Shown in pieces: positions 14,981 through 25,278 of a stretch of DNA of 64,000 bases. The translations under genes were made by a program, and so were the position numbers. The stretch is from Paludibacteraceae bacterium (lineage in GTDB: Bacteria > Bacteroidota > Bacteroidia > Bacteroidales > Paludibacteraceae): positions 1 to 64,000 of the forward strand of contig JAKSNZ010000006.1 of NCBI GenBank assembly GCA_024405855.1. The letters run 5' to 3'. The notes beneath the pieces were generated by a model, which saw nothing but the letters and a program-made list of their open reading frames with translations, made no database searches and was not told where the DNA came from. Each line of letters begins with the position of its first letter. Within the stretch, counting starts at the first letter, position 1.

Positions 14981-16705
14981 TTATTTCTTAATAACATTTG
15001 CAGACTTCAAAGAGCCATCAGCAAATTTAGCAACCAATGAATATGTGGCAGGAGCCAAATTAGCCATATCTACTGTATTGCCTTGAGCAGATGTCAATAG
15101 TTTTCCTGCAAGGTCATACAAGTAAACCTCAACCACATCAGCGGCATTTACTGTTGCATAATCAGATGCAGGGTTAGGTGTAACTTCAAAGCTGTCTGCG
15201 GCAACAGAAGGAGCACTAACTGGAACAACTACGAATGAAGCACGTACAACTACTTGAGTTGCTCCAACATAAATACTGCCTTCAAACAGACCTTCGCTTT
15301 CAGGTATTATAGACAGTGAAAGTGTATCGGTGCCAAAATCACAACCGTCTCCACCTATACTGTCCTTATCTACTGCAATATCTTCACTACCCTCAATAGT
15401 AGCCCACATAGAAGCATAATCAACAGCCAAATCATAATTTACAATCATACCTTCTTCATATACAATCTCACCCAAATCAATCTCAGTAGTTTGAGGTGTT
15501 ACAAACAAACCTTGGAAAGCGTTAATGTTTGTAAAGGTTGCTTTGCCAGAGTCAAACCAAGCACTATGCACAAAACGTACTTCTACAGAACCCTCATGAT
15601 TATTTATAGCATTAACTGTTGCAACTCCATTGTCTGAGTTTGAAGACCACAATGAAACCCATTCACCATCAATAAGTTGCTCCAAACCACAAGATTTTAC
15701 AATTGTACCTGTTGATTCATATGAGAATGAAATCACAGGAGTGTTCTTATCAATAATAATACTCCTTGTATCGTTGCCATTCAAAGTAATGTCACCAAAA
15801 ACAACACCATCACACTTTGATGCTAAAGTAGTGACATTAATTGACAAATAGTATGGAGAGACATAATCAGTAGAGTCAATTGCACTAATCTTAAACTCGT
15901 ATGTTGTATTAGGCTCCAATCCGGCAAATACTGCGTTAGCGTCATCAACATCTATTGATGTACCATTAGAACAAGCAATTTCATATCCTTTTGCTTCTCC
16001 AACAGGCAACCAACGGAAATCTACAGTTGTATAGGTTGGGTCTGCAACTACTATTGTAGTAGCAGGAAGCACCACTCTATCCTTTACTTCAGCAACAACG
16101 AATGAATCCTCCTGACTGTTCACCAATGATACATTTGCAATGTTTTCACCTATTTCAACAGGAGCAAAAGATACATATACTCTATAAATTGAAGCATTGT
16201 TTGATACTGAATCTATTGTCAAACGTTCATTATCAGAAACAAAGTTATCAACTGCTAGAGCAGTGTCAGATAATACTACAAACGATGTTGCAATAGTATC
16301 ACCGGACAAACTGGTTCCCAAATCAATAACTGTTGACTCCAAAGTAAATGTCATATTCTTGACAGACCTTGTTACATTAGCCCTATTTTCTATGCTAATA
16401 GTTGAGCCAACTTGTGGTGTCTCAAATTTATAAGACACACGCTCAAATTTGGTTGTAGGTTCTGCCTTATACACAATTGTGCCACCTATTTTCATAACCA
16501 AAGGATTGGTTACCAGGAAAGTGGAACTTGATTTAACATCAAAGTCAACAGCAGAAATAAACACATCACTTCCTAAATCAAGAGTAACATTTTGTTTACC
16601 CTTAATGTCATAGGATACATCACCAATAAGATTATATTGGTAAGATGCAAACGCACCGCTTACTGCTACAGCAGCCAATGCAAAACTAAGTAAAATCTTT
16701 TTCAT
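14981..16705 (-). CDS. Secreted fibronectin III protein with T9SS sorting domain
   Basis: 574 residues. Signal peptide MKKILLSFALAAVAVSGAFA, then beta-sandwich regions with a choice-of-anchor-like layout, a fibronectin type III domain at about 215-295 (LEPNTTYEFKISAI), further beta domains, and a type IX C-terminal domain (EVTPNPASDYATV, VYLYDLAGKLL, ending SANVIKK). No catalytic motif is seen. It is a paralogue of the divergently transcribed gene that starts at 16868: both have the same domain order. A -7 box (TATCTTTG, minus strand) lies about 60 bases upstream. Function is unknown; a surface adhesin or scaffold role is a guess. Confidence 0.75.
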   Translation of the reverse strand: MKKILLSFALAAVAVSGAFASYQYNLIGDVSYDIKGKQNVTLDLGSDVFISAVDFDVKSSSTFLVTNPLVMKIGGTIVYKAEPTTKFERVSYKFETPQVGSTISIENRANVTRSVKNMTFTLESTVIDLGTSLSGDTIATSFVVLSDTALAVDNFVSDNERLTIDSVSNNASIYRVYVSFAPVEIGENIANVSLVNSQEDSFVVAEVKDRVVLPATTIVVADPTYTTVDFRWLPVGEAKGYEIACSNGTSIDVDDANAVFAGLEPNTTYEFKISAIDSTDYVSPYYLSINVTTLASKCDGVVFGDITLNGNDTRSIIIDKNTPVISFSYESTGTIVKSCGLEQLIDGEWVSLWSSNSDNGVATVNAINNHEGSVEVRFVHSAWFDSGKATFTNINAFQGLFVTPQTTEIDLGEIVYEEGMIVNYDLAVDYASMWATIEGSEDIAVDKDSIGGDGCDFGTDTLSLSIIPESEGLFEGSIYVGATQVVVRASFVVVPVSAPSVAADSFEVTPNPASDYATVNAADVVEVYLYDLAGKLLTSAQGNTVDMANLAPATYSLVAKFADGSLKSANVIKK

Positions 16706-16867
16706 AAATTAAAAATTAAATATTAAACATTAAAATTATTACAAAAAAATTTCCATTAGGCTTCAAAGATAAATCTTTTTTTACATTTTTACTCATATTC
16801 ATAAACTTTTTTGCAAAAAAAACATTACATTTGTGAGCAATTCAACTATAAATACGCATATAAAATT

Positions 16868-18772
16868 ATGAAACACAGAGTATTAACAACATTTTTCATT
16901 TGTATTACATTTTTAAGTTCATACGCAAACTACAATTATGTAGCCAATACTGATGAAACAATAATTGTAACACTAATATCTGACAACATTAATTGGGGAA
17001 CTGAGGTACCCGTAATAGGTGTGGATATGGAGGTAAAATCGTACTCATTAACCCCCGATTGGGTAACAAACCCATTAATTATCACAACAAGTAAGGGCGA
17101 TGAGATTTACAATGATTTGCCTGCCAACAATGTATATACAGAGGTAAGCAAGTACTTTACTCCCGCCACTCAAATATCGGGTATAAAATTTGAAAACAAG
17201 GCGACAAGTGCCACTCGTTTCTATAGAAATGTAACTATCGGCATTGCTGGGACATCTGTCAATTTAGACAACACAGTATTGAACACATATACCACCACAT
17301 CATTTAAGGTTTTGTCTAATACAGAATTGACAACAGAGAATCTTGTAATAAACGGCTGTGAGTATATGACTTTAGAGTCTGTGGTAAGAGACGGCAAGAC
17401 TGATGTATATACAGTTACTGTAGGATTTCTGCCTTTAGAAGTAGATGACTATTCAGCACAAGTATATCTTGACCCGACACAAATAATGGCAAATATAAGC
17501 GGCAAGGGTATTCTTGCCTCTCCTACTAATGTAAGCATACTGCCTAAATATGACAATGTTACCATTACATGGAGTGGTGTGTATGGTGCTACAAGTTACG
17601 AGGTAACAAATACAACATTGGGTACAAGTCAAACTGTAAAAAAACCTCAAATAACATGGAACGGACTTAATATGGGTACAGAATATAGGTTCTCTATTAA
17701 AGCCAAGGCTAATGATTACACATCACCTGGCACAATAGCAACAACAACAACACTTGATATGCCTGCAGTAGAGGATTTTGCAATAGACGCTGTTTCTTAT
17801 TATTTTGTTTTAGCATCGTGGAGCCCTGTAGAAGATGCTTGGGGATACAAAATATCTTGGTCTGATGAAGATTATGTGACTATTGAGGGTAAAGATAACA
17901 CAGATACAACTATTTCAAACTTAAAGGATGGAACAGAATATACATTCACAATAGTTCCCATGGCATCAAAAAAATCAGTAGGACAACATACAGCAACTGC
18001 AACAGCAACCACAAGAAAAGTGAATTGCCCACCTGAAACGGTTGATGATTTCACATTAAAGCTAAACTTGTTTAGTCAAACAGATTCAAAAGAAATAGCA
18101 ACAGAGAAGAACTCACCTATTCTTTCATTCTCTTTCAAAAGAGATAAGTCATTAGTGACTACAACTCTTAATGTTTATGAACTAAACGCTAACAACAATT
18201 GGAAATTAATGTGGTCAACTCAAGAGTCATCGGGCAATGCAAACATTGAATTAAGCAGGGATACACGAAAAATAAAATTTGAAGCAAACGGCACAAAAGA
18301 GGTGTCCATTACAAATGTAGCCATAGGACAAGGTGCATACTTGAAGACCGATTCCAAAGATTTATCCTTTGATAAAGTTACTGTTGGAGAGTCAAAGACG
18401 CTGTCGTTTACAGTTGATTACTCTTCTATGAGTGACATTGTATATTCTGACACAGATGAATTTACAGTTTCAGAATCAGAGGTTGGTGCAGATGACTGCG
18501 GCTATGGTTCTCAAGAGGTGTATGTAACATTCACTCCAACAAGTAAGGGTGAGTTATCTGGTATTATCTATTTAGGATTACAGGAGATAACAGTATCAGG
18601 GTATGGTGATATTCCTACCACAACCAAAGAGTCTGATAAAAAGGCTGAACTTATAGATGTAACATACACTAATCTTATTGGCAAGCAGCACAAAGGAATG
18701 TTTAGTGGTGTGAACATTATAAAGAAATTCTACTCTGATGGTACAGTTGAAACTGTCAAGGAACTTCATTGA
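16868..18772 (+). CDS. Secreted fibronectin III protein, paralogue of the divergent neighbour
   Basis: 634 residues from MKHRVLTTFFICITFLSSYA, a signal peptide; an open frame extends further upstream but the -7 box TACATTTG at 16826-16833 would then lie inside the gene. N-terminal beta domains match those of the neighbour (VTNPLII / VTNPLVMKI). Two fibronectin type III domains sit at about 225-310 and 315-400, one more than in the neighbour. The C-terminus keeps the pattern of a sorting domain (IGKQHKGMFSGVNIIKKF) but is divergent. The stop overlaps the convergent lipoprotein gene by 7 bases. Function unknown. Confidence 0.72.
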   Translation: MKHRVLTTFFICITFLSSYANYNYVANTDETIIVTLISDNINWGTEVPVIGVDMEVKSYSLTPDWVTNPLIITTSKGDEIYNDLPANNVYTEVSKYFTPATQISGIKFENKATSATRFYRNVTIGIAGTSVNLDNTVLNTYTTTSFKVLSNTELTTENLVINGCEYMTLESVVRDGKTDVYTVTVGFLPLEVDDYSAQVYLDPTQIMANISGKGILASPTNVSILPKYDNVTITWSGVYGATSYEVTNTTLGTSQTVKKPQITWNGLNMGTEYRFSIKAKANDYTSPGTIATTTTLDMPAVEDFAIDAVSYYFVLASWSPVEDAWGYKISWSDEDYVTIEGKDNTDTTISNLKDGTEYTFTIVPMASKKSVGQHTATATATTRKVNCPPETVDDFTLKLNLFSQTDSKEIATEKNSPILSFSFKRDKSLVTTTLNVYELNANNNWKLMWSTQESSGNANIELSRDTRKIKFEANGTKEVSITNVAIGQGAYLKTDSKDLSFDKVTVGESKTLSFTVDYSSMSDIVYSDTDEFTVSESEVGADDCGYGSQEVYVTFTPTSKGELSGIIYLGLQEITVSGYGDIPTTTKESDKKAELIDVTYTNLIGKQHKGMFSGVNIIKKFYSDGTVETVKELH

Positions 18773-19686
18773 TAGGCTCTATGTCTGGCATTGTTTCCAA
18801 CTTGCCCAGCATAGAACATAATCTCATAGTGATGCAGATTACCTTCAGGCCAAGGGGCATTAAAACCAAGAGGTGATGTTTCTGTAAAGCCTTTTACAAC
18901 AACAACCTTATTTACCGTATCAACCGATGCGGTAATTTTTTGTCCGTCATATTCAAACTCTACAGGAGTTGAAGTTGTGGTCCATGTAATAGGATTTATG
19001 CAGACAACACTTGTGTCCTGCACATAGCCCCATATATTTGAAGTGTCTGAAACTGAATTATAACATACAGTAACACCCTGACCGTCCGCTGATTCTGCCG
19101 GCACTATATACTTGCATTCCAAATCTGTGGCATTTATACCAAAACCCATTACGTATGCCGCAACAAGACGTGAATACTGCTCATCAGTAAGGTGCTTAAG
19201 CAGTATCTTAACAATATTTGCACCTTGGCTGAAACCTGCAAGAATAAACCTGCGTCCTCCGTTCTTATTTGCCATATAGTAGTCAAAAGCCTCACACACC
19301 TCTGCTCCAACCTCTGTCATAACTGAATCTGAACATTGAAGTGGCGTGCCAACAAGAGTGTACATGGTTGCCTGATGATAATATGGTGCAAAAAAGTTTA
19401 GAGAATCGTTAAAAATATGCTTGTTAATGTAATTATTCTCACCAGCCAATGCCTTAATTTCATCATCAGTAAGTACTGCCCTATACTGTCTGTTGCCTGT
19501 AGAATCCACCTCATCAAGTATATCAGTGGATGTTACATAAAACACATCCACAAAATTGGTGTCAATTGGATTAAATGACTTATGCCAATGAGCCTCATCA
19601 GCCCAATATGATTTTTCATCACCCCTATTACACGATACGGCAACAAACACCATTGCCAAAGCGACAACCGTAAAAAAGTTCTTCAT
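18766..19686 (-). CDS. DUF3089 alpha/beta-hydrolase lipoprotein
   Basis: 306 residues. A lipoprotein signal peptide ends in AVSC (Cys19). The body matches the DUF3089 family (PF11288): VDVFYVTSTD near the N-terminus and a serine-hydrolase elbow GFSQG with Ser153, followed by the family's ending PLGFNAPWPEGNLHHYE. Members are predicted esterases or lipases; the substrate is unknown. The gene follows the glycosyltransferase by 12 bases on the same strand and is the last gene of that transcription unit. Confidence 0.83.
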   Translation of the reverse strand: MKNFFTVVALAMVFVAVSCNRGDEKSYWADEAHWHKSFNPIDTNFVDVFYVTSTDILDEVDSTGNRQYRAVLTDDEIKALAGENNYINKHIFNDSLNFFAPYYHQATMYTLVGTPLQCSDSVMTEVGAEVCEAFDYYMANKNGGRRFILAGFSQGANIVKILLKHLTDEQYSRLVAAYVMGFGINATDLECKYIVPAESADGQGVTVCYNSVSDTSNIWGYVQDTSVVCINPITWTTTSTPVEFEYDGQKITASVDTVNKVVVVKGFTETSPLGFNAPWPEGNLHHYEIMFYAGQVGNNARHRAYQ

Positions 19687-19698
19687 AATATAAAATGT

Positions 19699-21000
19699 TT
19701 ATTTCTTTCTTGCCAACAACTCTATTGTACGCAGCTGGTCCTTGTAAAAATTATTGGCATTGGTCTTTTCTATGCTTAAAGCGGCATCTGAGTTACCATC
19801 CCAACGCCTACACAAATATAGACTGCTGAATATACGCCCGATACGCCATTCACGGCTAATGCGGATTCCCATAGCGTAGTCCTCACCATAACTTGTATTA
19901 GGCAGTTGCAGTTCTCTAAGAACAGGTGTGTAGAAAGCACGAGGAGCCCCCAAACCGTTAATTCTAAGTGCGTTGTTATGTCCGTTCTCATCGGTCCACT
20001 CCTTGTGGTCAATAAGTCCTGGAGGCAGAATATTCATATTAAAGTCAGTAAGCGTATATGAGCCTACAAGCATTGCACATTTTTGCGAATAGAACTCATT
20101 TACAATGGTTTGCAATACATTCGCATCTTGATATACATCATCACTGTCAAGTTGGACTGCAAACCTGCCGCAATGTTCACTATTTACGCCATAGTTCCAG
20201 CAACCGCCTATACCAAGCTCATTTGATTCAGGAATAAGATGCACCACTCTGCTGTCTGACTTTGCCAACTTATCAAGAATCTCACTTGTACCGTCTGTAG
20301 AATGATTGTCAATTACAATGACATTGAACTTGAAATCAGCCTTTTGAGACAACACAGAATTTACTGCATCAGCCACTGTCTTTGCTCTATTGCGTACAGG
20401 TATAATGACAGAAGCCTCCACTGCAAACTTTCCATCTGACTCCTTAAAATCAACCAATTTATGACTTCCTGCAGGAATATACGCATTAATTGCCTTAAGA
20501 TGTTCCGTAACCACCTGCTCCATCTCCACTTGCACAGCACGATTCTTAGGGTCAACATAACTGAATTGGTTTCCACCATCTGCCTTTGAAACTTGTGTAT
20601 AAAGGAACTCTGACAAATGGAAAATTCTGTTTTTTTGAGAAAGTTTAAGTCTTAAATCATACAACGCGGCAAACTTCAGCTCAGACAACTTAACACTCTT
20701 CAAAGCCTTGACACTGATAACCCACAACGGACCAAAATCAAAATCATCTCTAAGGCTTCCCTCCTGATACTCTATTGTAGGAACATTCTCAACATTGCCG
20801 TCAACACTTTTTCTGTAATTGCAATATACCATTGCGGCTCCTGTGTTTCTTGCAACATATTCCAATCTTTGCAAAGCATTCTGCCCTAACTCCACATCTA
20901 CAGGCTTTGTTATTACTGCAATATACTCCCCTTCTGCCGCACTTTGCAGCCTGATTAATTCACTTGAATTTTCAAAATTCTTATACTGATATGTTTTCAT
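19699..21000 (-). CDS. Family 2 glycosyltransferase
   Basis: 433 residues from [15 protein letters not shown]; the longer frame to 21096 would run through a hairpin element and is rejected. The first 190 residues are an unclassified domain. The GT2 (GT-A fold) catalytic domain follows: [13 protein letters not shown] at about 196, IDNHSTDGT at 230, and the nucleotide-sugar and metal site LDSDD with Asp285 and Asp287. It should transfer a sugar from a nucleotide donor to a cell-surface glycan. It has no membrane segment. Adjacent DUF3089 and amidase-like genes fit an envelope role. Confidence 0.85.
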   Translation of the reverse strand: MKTYQYKNFENSSELIRLQSAAEGEYIAVITKPVDVELGQNALQRLEYVARNTGAAMVYCNYRKSVDGNVENVPTIEYQEGSLRDDFDFGPLWVISVKALKSVKLSELKFAALYDLRLKLSQKNRIFHLSEFLYTQVSKADGGNQFSYVDPKNRAVQVEMEQVVTEHLKAINAYIPAGSHKLVDFKESDGKFAVEASVIIPVRNRAKTVADAVNSVLSQKADFKFNVIVIDNHSTDGTSEILDKLAKSDSRVVHLIPESNELGIGGCWNYGVNSEHCGRFAVQLDSDDVYQDANVLQTIVNEFYSQKCAMLVGSYTLTDFNMNILPPGLIDHKEWTDENGHNNALRINGLGAPRAFYTPVLRELQLPNTSYGEDYAMGIRISREWRIGRIFSSLYLCRRWDGNSDAALSIEKTNANNFYKDQLRTIELLARKK

Positions 21001-21015
21001 AACACTTATAAAATT

Positions 21016-21204
21016 ATATTTTCTAACGGAACCGCAATATTTTTGAGATAGCAGTTCGCTTTCTCCTAAAAAACTTGATACGCTCAGCGGGAACACAATT
21101 CCTCAGGGACTTCGTCCCTTCCGGCGGTTCCCTTAATCTTCGCTCCACTGCGTTTTTTAGGCGCTCACTAATACTCAAAAATATAGGGTTCCGGAAAATA
21201 AATT
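21016..21204. repeat. Long imperfect hairpin element 1
   Basis: The outer arms share TATTTTC, CGGAACC and ATATTTTTGAG in inverted order (about 21018-21048 and 21172-21200). Inner arms share CCTAAAAAAC and GGGAAC, and the tip is GGGAC-TTC-GTCCC. The element fills the gap between two genes on the same strand and ends one base before the stop codon of the upstream gene. It has no coding capacity. It may be a MITE-like element or a structured RNA. Confidence 0.6.
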
Positions 21205-23862
21205 TCAAAATTTATTTGTCAAATGCCTCATTAATGTATTTACCTGCTCCTGCGATGTAAGAGCCTCAATAGGGAACCCTACAACCACCGTCTTGTAACT
21301 GCGTTCATAATATACCGCTGCAGGAAGTCTGTTTTTACTGTAATAAAGCAATATCTGTGCACCCTTATATTTTGCATCAATGGCATCAACATTCTGAAGA
21401 AAATATCTTTCAGCAGAAGGTGTCATCTGCAGTGAGAACATCTCTTTCCCGTTTGCTAAGGCAACCGTTCCGTCTGTGGCTGCAAACGGAGAGCGTAAAG
21501 TATAACAGAAAGTCTTGCTTGCAAAACTGCCTCCTTCTTGTCCTATGTACGCACCACTCAGCAATACACTTTTGCCTACACGCGTAAATGAAAGTATTGC
21601 ACTTTGCAAATACGCAGGGAAAAGTTCAAACTCACCGCCACCCCTTTCAAGACCATAAATCAAATCAACCAATGAGTAGTTATGCGGAGTTTTTGCATTA
21701 TTTACCAAACCTTTCTTTGATGTTGATACAAATGAATATCCGCACTCCTTCAGTGCAGTGCCATGAACAAATGTATAGTCAAACGTATTGCCAGCAATAA
21801 CCTGTGTTTCATAATTTCCAAGCGATGCCCCAAAACCTGGGTAATCATTATTTGAGAATTGAGAACACTTGTAAAACTCTACCTGCGGACCTGTATGAGA
21901 TATATCATACATATATGGAACACCAAAATCTGAATCAAATGAAAAGCCAGCATATTCACCAAAGTCAAACTGTTTAGGGCCTGACACCCTATCAAAACAA
22001 TTTACAATAAGTGCCGTACCCTTTGTATCATTTGACGACTTACAAACCGACAGAATTTCTGAAGGGAAACTCTCACCGCCATTATTATATGCCACCACCT
22101 TATAACTGTAAATCTTATCCTTTTCAATAGGAAGCGTCACAGATTTTCCGTCCACAATTTTTCCACTGTCAAACGCACCGTTCCCGATTCTTGTATAAAC
22201 AATATATTGCGTAGGATATGCAGTCTCTTCAATAGGGTCTAACGTAGGTTTCCAACTAAGCCTTACACTGTCACCCGATGCAAACTCAGTGGTAAATGAA
22301 TTTACAGGCAACGGCTGAACAACGTATGTAGTATTATATTGTGCGGCAATAAATTTCAAGGCAGCCTTATAGATGGCACGGGCAAATATGAATTTGTATT
22401 TAGGTTCATTGGCAATCTTCATATCGGCAAAATTCTGATGTGAATGGACTTCACAAAGAACAGTAGGCACCATTGGAATACGTGTTTCCACCATATTTTG
22501 ATGCCATATACCACGCCATTCCCAATTATCCACTCCTGACGCCTTTAAATCCTCCTTGATTTGATTTCCTACATAGTACGCCAAGTCATTGCTTGCAAAA
22601 CGCGAATATCCTGACGGAAACACAGAATCAGTTGTACAGATAAGCAAAGAACCTATAACCTTATCGGAGTCTCTAATAAACGCATCGGTGTGAACGGATA
22701 AAGTCATGTCAATAGGAATTTCAAGTCCTGGATATGACGGGTACCTGTCTGAACCGCCCATCAAATAGTTTGTCCATTTACTACGTGCATAAATATCATC
22801 GTAGTAATTACTTTTTACACCTTTCTTTTGATTATATGTCATGCTGTCAGGCATTCCGCCCTCTCTAAGATTATTAAGGGCATACTCAGTATACCTTGGA
22901 TAACCGCTATCCTCATGGCTCATTCCACCACCAACTACAACCGAATCAATTTTAGCATCGGAGGAGAAAGTAAGTTGAGTATAGCCATCAAGAAAAAGTT
23001 TGTCAACATAAATCCATGTGCCATAGCCAACCTGAGTGTTTATCTGATAGTTTGACTCCACACCGGCATGCTTTACGGTAAGTTTTACATCTTTCTTTCC
23101 CTTATTGTACCTAACTTTAACCCAATACTCACCTTTCTGCTCCACTATTGCATTAAATTCATTCCCCGATGCTGTCTTGGCAAACTTGTACTCATTTGTG
23201 TTAAAATCCCTCTCCCTTGGGCAAAACACCTCCGCCCCTGCGTTCTCAAGCATAGGCAAAAGAAAAGGAATGGCAATTGATGTGGAAAGTAAGTCCTCAA
23301 CAGACCCGAACATTCTTGGACGCATCCATTCCCAACGCTCATTATGATAGTTATAATATAGTCCGTGGCTGTTCATAAGAACAATATTCCTATCACTCAA
23401 CCCTGCTGACGGCTTAGGTTTGTCAAGCCTGTTAACCACATTAAACGCAGTCTTATATGTTACAACACGGCGTTTGTCTTGAAGATATGATTGCCTTACA
23501 TAATTAGGAACATACCTCTCTATCGGCTCATTGTGGCTATAGAGTCTAAGGTTGTAATTCTTGTACTCTTCAGGCAGATACTTTCTTACAGAATCGTAGG
23601 CTTGAGCCACCAACTCTTCTGAAAACAGCAGATTGGAAAAGGCATCTTCAAGGTATATGGAAAGTTCCTTACCCTTAAGTGTAGTCTTATGTACCTTATA
23701 TAATGTCTTATTTGAAGGAATATAAATATTCGATTGAAAATTTATGCAACTAATAGGATTGCGAATAATATCACTATTATTTGCTTTATTATTCCTCTTC
23801 GCATTGATTGGCAGCACAAAAAGCAATAAGCACAATATATAAACCAGCCTATCCTTTTTCAT
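21205..23862 (-). CDS. Surface amidase/golvesin-like protein (often called xanthan lyase)
   Basis: 885 residues with signal peptide (MKKDRLVYILCLLLFVLPINA). It has NIVLMNSHGLYYN at about 160 and LSVHTDAF at about 403, followed by TVLCEVHSHQN. These resemble zinc ligands of an N-acetylmuramoyl-L-alanine amidase-type (amidase_3) domain, which wraps a golvesin-like beta domain at about 230-325. A fibronectin type III domain covers about 530-615 and a C-terminal alpha/beta region follows. Bacteroidota relatives are commonly annotated xanthan lyase; nothing here supports that activity. A peptidoglycan or surface glycan role is more likely. It begins 3 bases after gcvPB, so it may be read from the glycine cleavage transcript. 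Confidence 0.7.
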   Translation of the reverse strand: MKKDRLVYILCLLLFVLPINAKRNNKANNSDIIRNPISCINFQSNIYIPSNKTLYKVHKTTLKGKELSIYLEDAFSNLLFSEELVAQAYDSVRKYLPEEYKNYNLRLYSHNEPIERYVPNYVRQSYLQDKRRVVTYKTAFNVVNRLDKPKPSAGLSDRNIVLMNSHGLYYNYHNERWEWMRPRMFGSVEDLLSTSIAIPFLLPMLENAGAEVFCPRERDFNTNEYKFAKTASGNEFNAIVEQKGEYWVKVRYNKGKKDVKLTVKHAGVESNYQINTQVGYGTWIYVDKLFLDGYTQLTFSSDAKIDSVVVGGGMSHEDSGYPRYTEYALNNLREGGMPDSMTYNQKKGVKSNYYDDIYARSKWTNYLMGGSDRYPSYPGLEIPIDMTLSVHTDAFIRDSDKVIGSLLICTTDSVFPSGYSRFASNDLAYYVGNQIKEDLKASGVDNWEWRGIWHQNMVETRIPMVPTVLCEVHSHQNFADMKIANEPKYKFIFARAIYKAALKFIAAQYNTTYVVQPLPVNSFTTEFASGDSVRLSWKPTLDPIEETAYPTQYIVYTRIGNGAFDSGKIVDGKSVTLPIEKDKIYSYKVVAYNNGGESFPSEILSVCKSSNDTKGTALIVNCFDRVSGPKQFDFGEYAGFSFDSDFGVPYMYDISHTGPQVEFYKCSQFSNNDYPGFGASLGNYETQVIAGNTFDYTFVHGTALKECGYSFVSTSKKGLVNNAKTPHNYSLVDLIYGLERGGGEFELFPAYLQSAILSFTRVGKSVLLSGAYIGQEGGSFASKTFCYTLRSPFAATDGTVALANGKEMFSLQMTPSAERYFLQNVDAIDAKYKGAQILLYYSKNRLPAAVYYERSYKTVVVGFPIEALTSQEQVNTLMRHLTNKF

Positions 23863-23865
23863 CTA

Positions 23866-25278
23866 TTAAAACTTTGCCGTAACCTTCATATCTTTCGCTG
23901 CCTTAACCTCATCAGGTCTGCCTATGTAGGCCTTAAGCGGAGCGGCATGCAACGCATCGGGGTTTGAAGCGGCAACACTGAAAATTGAAGCCATAGTCTT
24001 TGCCAAAGAATCAATAGACTCCTTACTCTCTGTCTCTGTAGGCTCAAACATCATAGCCTCCTTGACAATAAGAGGGAAATATATTGTAGGCGGATGAATA
24101 CCCTCATCAAGCATAGCCTTGGCAATGTCAAGTGCGTGAACTCCATAATCATCACCAGCCTTTGAGGCACTTACAACAAACTCATGCATACAGTGGCGAT
24201 ACTGCTCTCCATATAGAGACGCAATCTGCTTGAACAGATAGTTTGCGTTAAGAACCGCCTTGCCTGAAGCATCTTTAAGCCCCTCTGCCCCAAGTGCAAG
24301 AATGTATGTCAATGCCTTTACTATTACTGCAAAGTTTCCGTGGAAAGCCTTAACCTTACCAATGCTCTTCTCTGCATCAACACCTTGTCTGTAATCCAAC
24401 TCTGTATAAGGCAGGTATGCCTGCAGGAATTTCTTACAAGCGATAGGACCGCTACCTGGACCTCCACCGCCGTGAGGTGTGGAGAATGTCTTATGTAAGT
24501 TTACGTGAACAATATCAAAGCCCATATCGCCAGGACGAGCCCAACCCATAATTGCATTAAGATTGGCACCATCATAATACATAAGTCCGCCTGCTGCGTG
24601 AACAACCTTTGCCATCTCCGCTATCTGCTTGTCAAAAATGCCAAGTGTATTAGGGTTTGTAAGCATCATGGCGGCTGTATCATCACCAACGGCGGCTTTC
24701 AAGGCGTCCATATCAACCATTCCGTTAGAATACGAAGGTATTGTAACCACCTCAAACCCGGCGGCTACCGCACTTGCAGGATTTGTTCCGTGTGATGAAT
24801 CGGGAACTATGATTTTAGTTCTCTGAGTTTGACCTATGCTCTGCAAGTACTTATGCATTACAAGCAACGATGTCATCTCTCCATGCGCACCAGCGGCAGG
24901 TTGAAAACTTACGGCATCCATACCAAGCACGCCGCACAATGCACTGTGCGTTAGTTTAAGCACCTCTGTGCAACCTTTTATGGTATCGGCAGGTTGAAGA
25001 GGATGTATTCCTGTAAATCCATCAAGCGATGCTGTAACCTCATTCAATTTAGGGTTATATTTCATAGTGCATGAGCCAAGCGGATAAGGTCCGTCTTCAA
25101 CTCCGTGTACAAGGCGTGAAAGTGCTGTGTAATGACGCATAACCTCCACTTCAGGAAGTTCAGGCAAATCAAGTTCTGTGCCACGCTTTGCTGAAACTGA
25201 CACTTCAGGTACATCAAGTTCAGGCATTGAGAACTTATTACTACCCTTTTTGCTTAGTTCAAATAACAAGTCAATCAT
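23866..25278 (-). CDS. gcvPB: Glycine dehydrogenase (decarboxylating) subunit 2
   Basis: 470 residues, the C-terminal, PLP-binding half of glycine cleavage P-protein. The lysine that binds pyridoxal phosphate is Lys263 in NLHKTFSTPHGGGGPG. With GcvPA it decarboxylates glycine and passes the aminomethyl group to the lipoyl arm of GcvH. The start overlaps the gcvPA stop by 4 bases (ATGA). A split P-protein is typical of Firmicutes, Thermotoga and archaea, whereas many Bacteroidota have one fused chain. Confidence 0.95.
   Translation of the reverse strand: MIDLLFELSKKGSNKFSMPELDVPEVSVSAKRGTELDLPELPEVEVMRHYTALSRLVHGVEDGPYPLGSCTMKYNPKLNEVTASLDGFTGIHPLQPADTIKGCTEVLKLTHSALCGVLGMDAVSFQPAAGAHGEMTSLLVMHKYLQSIGQTQRTKIIVPDSSHGTNPASAVAAGFEVVTIPSYSNGMVDMDALKAAVGDDTAAMMLTNPNTLGIFDKQIAEMAKVVHAAGGLMYYDGANLNAIMGWARPGDMGFDIVHVNLHKTFSTPHGGGGPGSGPIACKKFLQAYLPYTELDYRQGVDAEKSIGKVKAFHGNFAVIVKALTYILALGAEGLKDASGKAVLNANYLFKQIASLYGEQYRHCMHEFVVSASKAGDDYGVHALDIAKAMLDEGIHPPTIYFPLIVKEAMMFEPTETESKESIDSLAKTMASIFSVAASNPDALHAAPLKAYIGRPDEVKAAKDMKVTAKF

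Noticed and set aside
21001..21096. N-terminal extension of the glycosyltransferase
   Set aside because: It would encode part of the hairpin element; the internal ATG at 21000 gives a normal start.
21205..23862. True xanthan lyase
   Set aside because: The domain content is amidase-like, golvesin-like and fibronectin; no polysaccharide lyase motif is visible.
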